A stretch of 11,849 bases of DNA from Patescibacteria group bacterium (lineage in GTDB: Bacteria > Patescibacteriota > Minisyncoccia > Minisyncoccales > UBA10102): NCBI GenBank assembly GCA_018816925.1, contig JAHIUP010000054.1:1-11849 (forward strand). Reading direction: 5' to 3'. Below, piece by piece: positions 5,970 to 10,882 of this stretch. The translations under genes were made by a program, and so were the position numbers. The first letter of the stretch is position 1; each line of letters begins with the position of its first letter. The notes under the pieces were generated by a model. The model saw nothing but the letters and a program-made list of their open reading frames with translations. It was not told the origin of the DNA and searched no databases.

Positions 5970-6457
5970 GCGTCGGGACTATGGACAGGGAGGACTCCCG
6001 CGGAGGGGAAACTTGCTGTCTGCCAAGCCGCGTAATTTGGATACTTTGCGTAATCAACAACAAGCTGGCGCTTGTAGAGCACACCAATATGGTACCATCT
6101 CGTATAGTACACGAGCCAACGCACCCGTTTTGCTCTTGCAAGGACTGCCGCTTTCCAATACAGGCCGCGCATAACCTGTTCTTGCCGGCTCTCGTATTCT
6201 TTGGGCGACTCTACGGCGGCCGCAATCATGATATCTCCCATTTCGCTTCCTACAACAACATCTATCTGTTCAAAGCCCGCACCCTCCACCCATACGAGCG
6301 CGCCAATATGAATAGAAGAGAGCGGATAGCCCAGGCGCTCGTTGAGCTCCACCACAAACTGCGCCCTTACAAGGTCTTTCTCGGGAAAGAGTTCCTGCTC
6401 TTCTCCCCCATAGGCAACCTGGGCGGATTCCTTAAAGTATAACAATACCTCGCTCAT
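5966..6457 (-). CDS. HsdR N-terminal-like (degenerate PD-(D/E)XK) protein
   Basis: 163 aa resembling the N-terminal nuclease domain of type I restriction HsdR subunits (HSDR_N_2-like). The family layout is visible: EKDLVRAQFVVELNERLGYP (about 26-45), then a strand pair ending in IDVVV with Asp66 and MIAAAVESP with Glu83. The Lys of the usual E-x-K is replaced (E-S-P), so cleavage activity is doubtful; the protein may bind DNA or carry an atypical active site. No helicase or methylase partner is fused, so it is not a complete restriction system. It overlaps radC and recQ by ATGA at both ends, meaning the three proteins are probably made in step. The family call rests on pattern memory and is moderate. 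Confidence 0.65.
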   Translation of the reverse strand: MSEVLLYFKESAQVAYGGEEQELFPEKDLVRAQFVVELNERLGYPLSSIHIGALVWVEGAGFEQIDVVVGSEMGDIMIAAAVESPKEYESRQEQVMRGLYWKAAVLARAKRVRWLVYYTRWYHIGVLYKRQLVVDYAKYPNYAAWQTASFPSAGVLPVHSPDA

Positions 6458-7161
6458 AGAAGCCCGTGCTCTTTAAAACTCTTGTACCCTGCCCTGGTCA
6501 CAATCACATGGTCTGCAAGCTCTATACCCAGGATCCTCCCGCCTTCAGAAAGCCGCTTGGTAACCTCCCTGTCTTCGTCTGATGGCTCCAGTTCTTCGGA
6601 TGGATGATTGTGCACAACAATAATGTGGTCTGCGTGGCGGCGTATGGCGGACTCAAAGGCCTCCCGCGGATGCACCAAACTCGCGTTGAGGGTGCCAACA
6701 GAAATGGTATCCATGCCCAAAAGCTTATTTCTTGTATCAAAAGAAAGCACAAAGAAGTGCTCCTTGGAGTACTCACGGAGCCGGCTTTGCACCATGGCAT
6801 AGATCTCCTGGGGAGAAACAACGCGCGCTCCCCTTTTTTGAGGCGCGTCTTGGACCGCGTCTCTCTGTGCCTGGGCTCTTCTGGCAATCTCCAGGCATGC
6901 CTTTATCTGACTTGCCTTTGCCGTGCCAACGCCGTTGAGCTTTTTTAAGTCCTGAAGAGAGGCCTCCATTACCCCCTCCAAGGAGCCAAACTCCGAGAGT
7001 AAGCATTGGGCAGTCATCATTACGGATTCTCCCCGCACTCCCCTACCCAGTACCAGCGCGAGAAGTTCCTGGGCAGACAACGACTCTGCTCCATACTTTT
7101 CAAGCCGCTCCCTGGGACGCTCTGCCGCAGGAAGATCACGAACCGTGAATGATTGTTTCAT
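6454..7161 (-). CDS. radC: RadC-family (UPF0758) JAB/MPN-domain protein
   Basis: 235 aa with the full RadC layout. The N-terminal region has LPAAERPRERLEKYGAESLS and ALVLGRGVRG; the helix-hairpin-helix is around residues 70-95 (LKKLNGVGTAKASQIKACLE). The C-terminal JAB1/MPN metalloprotease-like domain carries HNHPS with His184, His186 and the acidic ligand Asp195 in EPSDED, preceded by NASLVHPREAF. Despite its name, a role in repair has not been firmly shown; RadC homologues are also frequent in mobile and defence regions. Start and stop both overlap neighbours in ATGA, downstream of relE and upstream of the HsdR-like gene. The operon setting with a toxin-antitoxin pair and a helicase suggests a DNA-processing or defence role, as inference. 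Confidence 0.95.
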   Translation of the reverse strand: MKQSFTVRDLPAAERPRERLEKYGAESLSAQELLALVLGRGVRGESVMMTAQCLLSEFGSLEGVMEASLQDLKKLNGVGTAKASQIKACLEIARRAQAQRDAVQDAPQKRGARVVSPQEIYAMVQSRLREYSKEHFFVLSFDTRNKLLGMDTISVGTLNASLVHPREAFESAIRRHADHIIVVHNHPSEELEPSDEDREVTKRLSEGGRILGIELADHVIVTRAGYKSFKEHGLL

Positions 7162-7412
7162 TTATAAAAATCTTTGCGATGCCGTATACGGATAATCGTT
7201 ACCATCTTTTGCTGCTCATCTGCTTCGTAAACTACACGATAGGGCCATGAGCGCAATACATAAAAACTCTTGAACTTTCCGTGCAGTTTTTTCCCAAGGT
7301 AAGGGTTCGACCTCAATACCACAAAAACAACTGAAAGCCGCAACCTATCTCCTTCGGGAAGCTTCCCCTTTTCTTTTTCCGCGCTTGGCCGGAGCCTTAT
7401 CTGGTACTCCAT
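7158..7412 (-). CDS. relE: RelE/ParE-superfamily toxin
   Basis: 84 aa with the standard RelE fold layout: MEYQIRLRPSAEKEKGKL at the start, LRSNPYLGKKLHGKF in the middle and a C-terminal sheet YVLRSWPYRVVYE ... TIIRIRHRKDFYK. Residues equivalent to the E. coli RelE catalytic set Arg61, Arg81 and Tyr87 appear as Arg59, Arg79 and Tyr83, while the K52/K54 pair is not kept, as in many relatives. It is likely to be a ribosome-dependent mRNA cutter, although ParE-like gyrase inhibition cannot be excluded. The gene starts inside the antitoxin gene, overlapping it by 68 nt, and its TGA forms an ATGA with radC. Overlap with the antitoxin upstream is a typical toxin-antitoxin order. Confidence 0.88.
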   Translation of the reverse strand: MEYQIRLRPSAEKEKGKLPEGDRLRLSVVFVVLRSNPYLGKKLHGKFKSFYVLRSWPYRVVYEADEQQKMVTIIRIRHRKDFYK

Positions 7413-7725
7413 ATTTCTCTTTCACCTTATCTGCGACCACAAAACCTTCCTTCTCCAAAATTTGTTCAAGGGTAGGATAAAACTTATCTGCTCCGCTCTT
7501 CTTATCTCGCTCATACTCCTTAATATCCTTTGCCAAATCTGGAATCTCTTCCAGCGTCTCAATCGTCTCCCATAAAGATTCAAATTCCTCCACAGACAAA
7601 ATCACGGCCTTGGGACGGCCTTTTTCCGTAAGGGTATAGTACGTATCGGGTTTTTGTACCTCGTTTATAATCTCAAAGATACGCTTCCTCGCTTCGGTAA
7701 TAGAGAGAGTTTTCTTTGGATCCAT
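7345..7725 (-). CDS. Phd/YefM-family antitoxin with extended C-terminus
   Basis: 126 aa. The N-terminal Phd/YefM dimerisation and DNA-binding domain spans about residues 5-52 (LSITEARKRIFEIINEVQ, then YYTLTEKGRPKAVILSVEEF). The C-terminal part is expected to neutralise RelE. It is longer than usual (family members are often 80-95 aa): after a helical KDIKEYERDKK comes YPTLEQILEKEG and a strongly basic tail APAKRGKRKGEASRRR. This basic tail is encoded by the 68 nt shared with relE, so its composition may be partly imposed by the toxin frame. Upstream lies a near-consensus promoter with GTACACT repeats, fitting the autorepression known for this family. The ATG is 8 nt after the -10 box and has no Shine-Dalgarno. 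Confidence 0.88.
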   Translation of the reverse strand: MDPKKTLSITEARKRIFEIINEVQKPDTYYTLTEKGRPKAVILSVEEFESLWETIETLEEIPDLAKDIKEYERDKKSGADKFYPTLEQILEKEGFVVADKVKEKYGVPDKAPAKRGKRKGEASRRR

Positions 7726-7727
7726 AT

Positions 7728-7763
7728 GTGTACACTATAACGTACACTAAACACCCCTGTCAA
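7728..7763 (-). promoter_or_regulatory. Promoter and operator of the phd-relE-radC-recQ operon
   Basis: Leftward, TTGACA (7758-7763) and TATAGT (7734-7739) are separated by 18 nt, a near-consensus sigma-70 promoter. Two direct copies of GTACACT (7730-7736 and 7742-7748, 12 bp apart) cover the -10 box and spacer, and the first lies in the perfect palindrome GTGTACAC (7728-7735). These are good candidates for binding by the Phd-type antitoxin. The -10 ends 8 nt before the antitoxin ATG, so the transcript probably begins at or next to the start codon. Confidence 0.75.
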
Positions 7764-7773
7764 GTCCACTATA

Positions 7774-7801
7774 TGTGGAAAACTTGGCCGAGCCAAGTTT
7801 T
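7774..7801 (-). terminator. Rho-independent terminator, repeat copy 2 (TGTGGAAAACTTGGC)
   Basis: AAAACTTGGC (7779-7788) pairs perfectly with GCCAAGTTTT (7792-7801) around a 3-nt loop, an ideal A-stem-T terminator. It lies 43 nt past the STAS-like gene in its direction. The 15-mer at 7774-7788 is identical to 3240-3254. Confidence 0.75.
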
Positions 7802-7844
7802 AAGAGCCCAAACGTCGTACAACATATACTGTCGAACCAGTACC

Positions 7845-8111
7845 CTATCGTATCTCAAGAATATCCAAAGTTGCCTTCACGGAAGGATTGCTAGTTTCGC
7901 GTAAAACAACTCTCCTACCGAACTCTTTCTGGAGCGGTGTAAGGAACTCGTCTGCCCAAGAGGGAGAAAATGTTAAAATGTCGTCAAAACTGACCTCAAG
8001 CTTCTCTTTGGGGCTAAGAGCGTGAAGAGCTGGTTGAAATGCGGCCCAAGCTTCCCGACCAGTCTGTCGAGATACAAGAGTGGTTCCAAACTTTTTGAGT
8101 TCAATAAGCAT
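7845..8111 (-). CDS. STAS-like (DUF4325) protein
   Basis: 88 aa. The pattern VSFDDILTFSPSWADEFLTPLQ (about residues 40-61) matches the core of the DUF4325 STAS-like family, where a strand is followed by a Ser-x-x-Asp-Glu helix start; here Ser49/Ser51 and Asp54-Glu55. In STAS anti-anti-sigma factors such as SpoIIAA the Ser at the equivalent position is phosphorylated by a GHKL kinase, but whether that happens here is unknown. The gene starts 11 nt after the stop of the HTH-GHKL ATPase gene and is certainly co-transcribed with it. No strong ribosome site is seen, so coupling to the upstream gene is likely. It is followed by a clear terminator, making a two-gene operon. Confidence 0.75.
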   Translation of the reverse strand: MLIELKKFGTTLVSRQTGREAWAAFQPALHALSPKEKLEVSFDDILTFSPSWADEFLTPLQKEFGRRVVLRETSNPSVKATLDILEIR

Positions 8112-8122
8112 AAAAATTGTAC

Positions 8123-8842
8123 TTAGAATCTAATAATCGCAAAACATCCTTGCATCGCCTCTTTTACCTTTGTAGTGTTCACGTCCCCACTGTCTTTCGC
8201 TATTTGTACTTCCGCATCCCCAGTCTGGAAAGACAAGCTAATAGGGTTTTTGGCAATAACCTGACGGACAAACTTTAGACCATTTCCCCGTTTCTCTGGC
8301 GCACGTCCGGAGATCATTTCTGTAAATGCTACGCGTAGAGCTTCTTCATGGGTAACAAGAGAAGGTCTAACGCGACTTAGGGTCTTTAAAATACCCAGTC
8401 CTCTGTCTGCGAGCACAATAACACCCTTATGGATATCATATCCGAAAAACACACCCGGCACATCAGGCCAGTTCCCTAAGTTGTGGTCGTAAGAGTTATT
8501 CCCTATCTCCCCTGCAACAGCTCCTACGAGTGAAACTAATCCCTGCCCTGTACCCGCAACTAACATCTCCTCTTGCATTTTCATCAGCCTCGCCTGGAAA
8601 ACAGCGCTATTGGAACAATAGAACTCTGGCGATATGACGCCCGCAGAAAGTGCCCATTCGTTCACTAACTTTATTAAATCACTAGAAAACATATCTAAAT
8701 CCCTTACCGTATAATAACGATGAGTCCCACCAGCTTTTCTGATCGCAACTAACTTGCCGCTCTTATCCCAGCGTCTCAATGTATCTACAGAAACTCCAAG
8801 CAGTTTTGCTGCCTCCCTGATATTTAAAAGCTTTTCGGTCAT
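8123..8842 (-). CDS. MerR-type HTH fused to GHKL (histidine-kinase-like) ATPase
   Basis: 239 aa with two domains. Residues 4-50 are an excisionase/MerR-type winged HTH: LNIREAAKLLGVSVDTLRRW, then GGTHRYYTVRDLDMF. Residues about 85-239 are a GHKL ATPase: N-box GEIGNNSYDHN (Glu112, Asn115, Asn116, Asp119, His120), G1 box LADRGLGI (Asp146, Gly148, Gly150) and G2 box KRGNGLKFVRQ. No dimerisation/phospho-acceptor His helix or membrane segment is seen, so this is not a classical sensor kinase; it is closer to an anti-sigma-like kinase carrying its own DNA-binding head. The adjacent STAS-like protein is the expected partner. A TAAAAT box 6 nt before the ATG and no Shine-Dalgarno suggest a leaderless message; direct repeats at 8867-8898 suggest autoregulation. 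Confidence 0.85.
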   Translation of the reverse strand: MTEKLLNIREAAKLLGVSVDTLRRWDKSGKLVAIRKAGGTHRYYTVRDLDMFSSDLIKLVNEWALSAGVISPEFYCSNSAVFQARLMKMQEEMLVAGTGQGLVSLVGAVAGEIGNNSYDHNLGNWPDVPGVFFGYDIHKGVIVLADRGLGILKTLSRVRPSLVTHEEALRVAFTEMISGRAPEKRGNGLKFVRQVIAKNPISLSFQTGDAEVQIAKDSGDVNTTKVKEAMQGCFAIIRF

Positions 8843-8848
8843 ATGACT

Positions 8849-8877
8849 ATTTTAGCACAACCCAAGAAACTATGCAA
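8849..8877 (-). promoter_or_regulatory. Promoter of the HTH-GHKL/STAS operon
   Basis: Leftward, TTGCAT (8872-8877) and TAAAAT (8849-8854) are 17 nt apart. The -10 ends 6 nt before the ATG at 8842, implying a leaderless transcript. The -35 lies within the first AAACTATGCAA repeat, so a protein bound there would compete with RNA polymerase. Confidence 0.5.
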
Positions 8878-8898
8878 GTATCGTCTAAAACTATGCAA
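8867..8898 (-). promoter_or_regulatory. Operator candidate: two AAACTATGCAA direct repeats, 21 bp apart
   Basis: AAACTATGCAA occurs at 8867-8877 and again, identical, at 8888-8898. The 21-bp period equals two turns of B-DNA, placing both copies on the same helix face. The proximal copy overlaps the -35 box. The HTH domain of the gene directly downstream is the natural candidate ligand. Confidence 0.65.
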
Positions 8899-8982
8899 AA
8901 TCAGGTATATTAGACCCTAACTACGCTCAAGGCACCGCCCATATATTGTCCGGCCCCTACTCGAATACGGCCTTGAAAGATT

Positions 8983-9009
8983 AGGCCCCCGGTAAGATAC
9001 CGAGGGCCT
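8983..9009 (-). terminator. Hairpin after the zinc-ribbon operon
   Basis: AGGCCC-C-CGGT (8983-8993) pairs with ACCG-A-GGGCCT (8999-9009), one mismatch, 5-nt loop. It lies 22 nt past the stop of the 54-aa gene. The T-run on the leftward side is poor (TAATCTTTC). The 8899-8982 stretch before it holds nothing I recognise. Confidence 0.5.
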
Positions 9010-9031
9010 TGGTTGTATCCATAAACACTCT

Positions 9032-9196
9032 TTACTTATGCTTGAAGGTCAAGAGAATCTTCTTCTCGCACCCCTGGCAGATATGGTACTTATCCACACT
9101 CGCCTTTCTCTTTACGGTAGAAGGGTGGCTAAAGAACAAAGCACCTGGTTCCTTATCGATGTCGAACTCGTTACCGCAACAATTGCAAATAGGCAT
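9032..9196 (-). CDS. Small zinc-ribbon protein (54 aa)
   Basis: A short gene read directly from the minus strand: ATG 9196, TAA 9032-9034. A GGAGG (9202-9206) sits 5 nt before the ATG. The protein has two cysteine pairs typical of a zinc ribbon: MPICNCCGNEF at the N-terminus (Cys4, Cys6 and Cys7) and YHICQGCEKKI near the C-terminus, with a basic VKRKASVDK stretch between them. Such single-ribbon proteins usually bind nucleic acid or another protein, but the role here is unknown. It begins 12 nt after the stop of the 108-aa gene, so the two form one operon. The rightward open frame over the same bases (9038-9562) has no ribosome site or recognisable domain and is a shadow. Confidence 0.8.
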   Translation of the reverse strand: MPICNCCGNEFDIDKEPGALFFSHPSTVKRKASVDKYHICQGCEKKILLTFKHK

Positions 9197-9208
9197 TTAT
9201 ACCTCCCT

Positions 9209-9535
9209 TCAATCCGCATCGCTTCCACCGCCCATGCGGTGTGCGAGGTTTTCGTGTACCTCTATGAGACGACGCAAATGGCCTACCTTGGTACGATCAT
9301 ACACCCCATAAGGTATCCCCTCTCTCATGTGGAGGCCGTAATCTGCAGTTTTCCCGATAGGAAACGTATGGCCCCCAAAACTCCACGTGCCTGCATACAG
9401 ATCGAGCGTAAGGCCCACGGGACGCTGTGTCTCCAGCCGAATGTACAGTGTATTGGTTGGCCAGATATGAAACAGGAGATTCTTCCTGTAGTGCTTAGGG
9501 CGCACTTTCTGCCCTTGCCCTGTCTTTGTAGTCAT
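9209..9535 (-). CDS. Hypothetical protein (108 aa)
   Basis: No family is recognised. The start is set by an excellent ribosome site, AAGGAGGTG, 7 nt before ATG 9535. The N-terminus is basic (TKTGQGQKVRPKHYRKN). The middle is strand-rich: LLFHIWPTNTLYIRLETQRP, then GLTLDLYAGTWSFGGHTFPI. The C-terminal part, GVYDRTKVGHLRRLIEVHEN, is helical. The last residues, AHRMGGGSDAD, look disordered. It lacks signal peptide or membrane segments. It is followed closely by the zinc-ribbon gene, whose ribosome site begins just past this stop codon, so both are probably made together. Confidence 0.75.
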   Translation of the reverse strand: MTTKTGQGQKVRPKHYRKNLLFHIWPTNTLYIRLETQRPVGLTLDLYAGTWSFGGHTFPIGKTADYGLHMREGIPYGVYDRTKVGHLRRLIEVHENLAHRMGGGSDAD

Positions 9536-9555
9536 AAGACCACCTCCTTAGCGCC

Positions 9556-9583
9556 ACTCTAACAGCTACCAATAAAAAAGCAA
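9556..9583 (-). promoter_or_regulatory. Weak promoter candidate for the 108-aa/zinc-ribbon operon
   Basis: Leftward TTGCTT (9578-9583) and TAGAGT (9556-9561), 16 nt apart, upstream of the AAGGAGG ribosome site. Neither box is strong. Just upstream, AGCCCT/AGGGCT inverted arms around 9592-9615 may end the DUF167 gene. Confidence 0.25.
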
Positions 9584-9615
9584 GGTCACTTAAGCCCTCG
9601 CTCATAATTATAGGG

Positions 9616-9828
9616 CTAATTTGCTATCTCAAAAACCTTCTGGCGCGAGGCAAATCCGGAAACGAGTTTTGCTTCTTTTCCAAGATATTCCTTGAGGGCT
9701 TTTGCTATAGCCGAATTTGCCCTCCCCTGCTTAGGGGGTTCTTTCACCTGCACCTCAAAATGGTTCTCATCAATTTTCACAACTGACTCTTCCTTTGCGC
9801 CGGGTTTCGCCTTCACGAAAATCTTCAT
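9616..9828 (-). CDS. DUF167 (YggU-like) protein
   Basis: 70 aa, matching the small DUF167/YggU family almost end to end: KIFVKAKPGAKEESVVKI, then FEVQVKEPPKQGRANSAIAKAL and the closing LVSGFASRQKVFEI. The PPKQGRAN and SG..SR.K signatures are diagnostic. The fold in solved members is a small alpha/beta domain, but the cellular role is not established. It is short compared with the roughly 95-100 aa E. coli protein but complete for the core. It lies 62 nt past the 78-aa gene in the same direction and may share its transcript. A TATAAA ends 2 nt before the ATG, too close for a promoter serving this start. Confidence 0.85.
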   Translation of the reverse strand: MKIFVKAKPGAKEESVVKIDENHFEVQVKEPPKQGRANSAIAKALKEYLGKEAKLVSGFASRQKVFEIAN

Positions 9829-9890
9829 GCTTTATACAAAAAACCGACAAGACAAAGCTACACACAGGAGATAAGACCTTTCTCTCCCCT

Positions 9891-10127
9891 TTAGAGCTTA
9901 AACTGCTCGCGGTCCGAAGGGAGCTCGTAGCGGGCCTTTGTTTTGTTGAGACGCCGGTCGATTGCGACAAAAATCCGCTCCACGTCCTCTTTTGCGTATT
10001 CGTACCGGCTCTTGTCGGCGCAGTTCCCGAGAATCTTGAGGCGCTTGAGCACGAGGTTTGTGCGCTGCTGTGCAAGCCGGCGGAACCTATCCCGCTTATC
10101 TTCTCCCTTGCGTGTTCTTTTTGCCAT
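9891..10127 (-). CDS. Small basic hypothetical protein (78 aa)
   Basis: Highly charged, helical protein: MAKRTRKGEDKRDRFRRLAQ, then QRTNLVLKRLKILGNCADKS, YEYAKEDVERIFVAIDRRLNK and a short tail. The RTN.VL.RL..LGNC....YEY..EDV..IF.AI pattern resembles a small protein repeatedly present in Parcubacteria-type genomes; I recall no assigned function. The basic, helical make-up would suit nucleic-acid or ribosome binding, but that is only inference. AAGG about 9 nt before ATG 10127 serves as ribosome site. A good promoter lies upstream, so this gene starts a unit probably including the DUF167 gene. Confidence 0.75.
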   Translation of the reverse strand: MAKRTRKGEDKRDRFRRLAQQRTNLVLKRLKILGNCADKSRYEYAKEDVERIFVAIDRRLNKTKARYELPSDREQFKL

Positions 10128-10150
10128 AGAGACCTTGAGATTATTACTTT

Positions 10151-10179
10151 AGCATACCGAGGGCCCAAGGGCCTGTCAA
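10151..10179 (-). promoter_or_regulatory. Sigma-70 promoter of the 78-aa gene
   Basis: Leftward, a perfect TTGACA (10174-10179) and TATGCT (10151-10156) are separated by exactly 17 nt. The -35 is one arm of the palindrome TGTCAACTTGACA (10174-10186), which could bind a regulator. The spacer contains the small inverted repeat GGCCC/GGGCC. Confidence 0.65.
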
Positions 10180-10198
10180 CTTGACATCTCACAAAAGC

Positions 10199-10228
10199 AA
10201 AGCCCTCTTACCGCGGTAAGAGGGCTTT
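10199..10228 (-). terminator. Perfect 30-bp palindromic terminator overlapping a gene end
   Basis: AAAGCCCTCTTACCG (10199-10213) is exactly complementary to CGGTAAGAGGGCTTT (10214-10228). It contains the last codons (KALLPR) and TAA stop (10208-10210) of the 190-aa gene. Leftward, the arm ends in TTT then GCTTTTG, a fair T-rich tail. Confidence 0.8.
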
Positions 10229-10780
10229 CTCTTGGAGTTGAGCCACGACTTGTCTCCAATAGACGTGCGCTGCCTGCCTGAAGATAGCGAGTTCCCCACC
10301 TATCTCCCCAAAACTCTTCCCTTGGCAACGAAGTTCCACAACTTGTAGGAGAATGGGCCTTAAAGCGTCAAGTCCTCCACGCTCCAAAAGCGTAGCAACC
10401 ATTCGGATACGGGCACGCTCCTCTGGAGAAACGCGCAGCGAACCGATGTGGTCCTTTCCCTGCATTCGCTTCGCGTCGCGAGCAATGCGCCGCGCCCTTG
10501 CCTGCGCCACGTATCCTGCGGGGAATGAAGGGTCGAGAACATGGAGGAAGGATGAGATATACAAGGAAATAACGCTCGCACTAGAAAATCCAAACCTCCC
10601 CGCAACTTCCTTCTGGGTGATATGGTGACCGTTATCCCCCAGAAAATATCTCTCCGCTACTCGAGCTTCTATGAATCCGCGGTCAAGAAACTCCTGGAAT
10701 GGCCCCATATTCCTCTGAATCACCTTGCTCCCCCTACGGAGCCGGCGATCGTATGACGGATTGAGAACTAAAGTACTCAT
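10208..10780 (-). CDS. Hypothetical protein with two HTH-like segments (190 aa)
   Basis: Not a family I can name. Two segments look like helix-turn-helix units: residues about 54-80 (ITQKEVAGRFGFSSASVISL) and about 150-182 (RCQGKSFGEIGGELAIFRQA then AHVYWRQVVAQL), the second in the style of sigma-70 region 4. Between them lies a basic, helical stretch ARARRIARDAKRMQGKD and SPEERARIRMVATLLERGG. A DNA-binding or regulatory role is therefore likely, with no known target. AGGAGG 7 nt before ATG 10780 fixes the start. Its last six residues and stop codon are encoded inside the terminator palindrome at 10199-10228, an economical arrangement. Promoter-like boxes lie upstream at 10841-10869. Confidence 0.75.
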   Translation of the reverse strand: MSTLVLNPSYDRRLRRGSKVIQRNMGPFQEFLDRGFIEARVAERYFLGDNGHHITQKEVAGRFGFSSASVISLYISSFLHVLDPSFPAGYVAQARARRIARDAKRMQGKDHIGSLRVSPEERARIRMVATLLERGGLDALRPILLQVVELRCQGKSFGEIGGELAIFRQAAHVYWRQVVAQLQEKALLPR

Positions 10781-10840
10781 CTGAAACCTCCTCTGTTTTC
10801 GTTCTTCTTACTGAAAATTCTCCAACGGACTTATTTCAAT

Positions 10841-10869
10841 ATACTATAGAGCAAAAGGCGCCTCGTCAA
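10841..10869 (-). promoter_or_regulatory. Candidate promoter of the two-HTH gene
   Basis: Leftward TTGACG (10864-10869) is followed by TAGTAT (10841-10846) at 17 nt, or by the better TATAGT (10843-10848) at only 15 nt. About 60 nt of leader precede the ATG. Confidence 0.45.
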
Positions 10870-10882
10870 GGAGTTTCTCCGC

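Noticed and set aside
7301..7320. tRNA T-loop-like GGGTTCGACC
   Set aside because: It lies inside relE and no acceptor, D or anticodon stems can be built around it.
9009..9562. Rightward open frames of 100 and 174 aa
   Set aside because: They lie antisense to two leftward genes with strong ribosome sites, have none themselves and show no domain pattern.
9795..10184. Rightward 129-aa open frame
   Set aside because: Antisense to the 78-aa gene and its promoter; no ribosome site and no recognisable motif.
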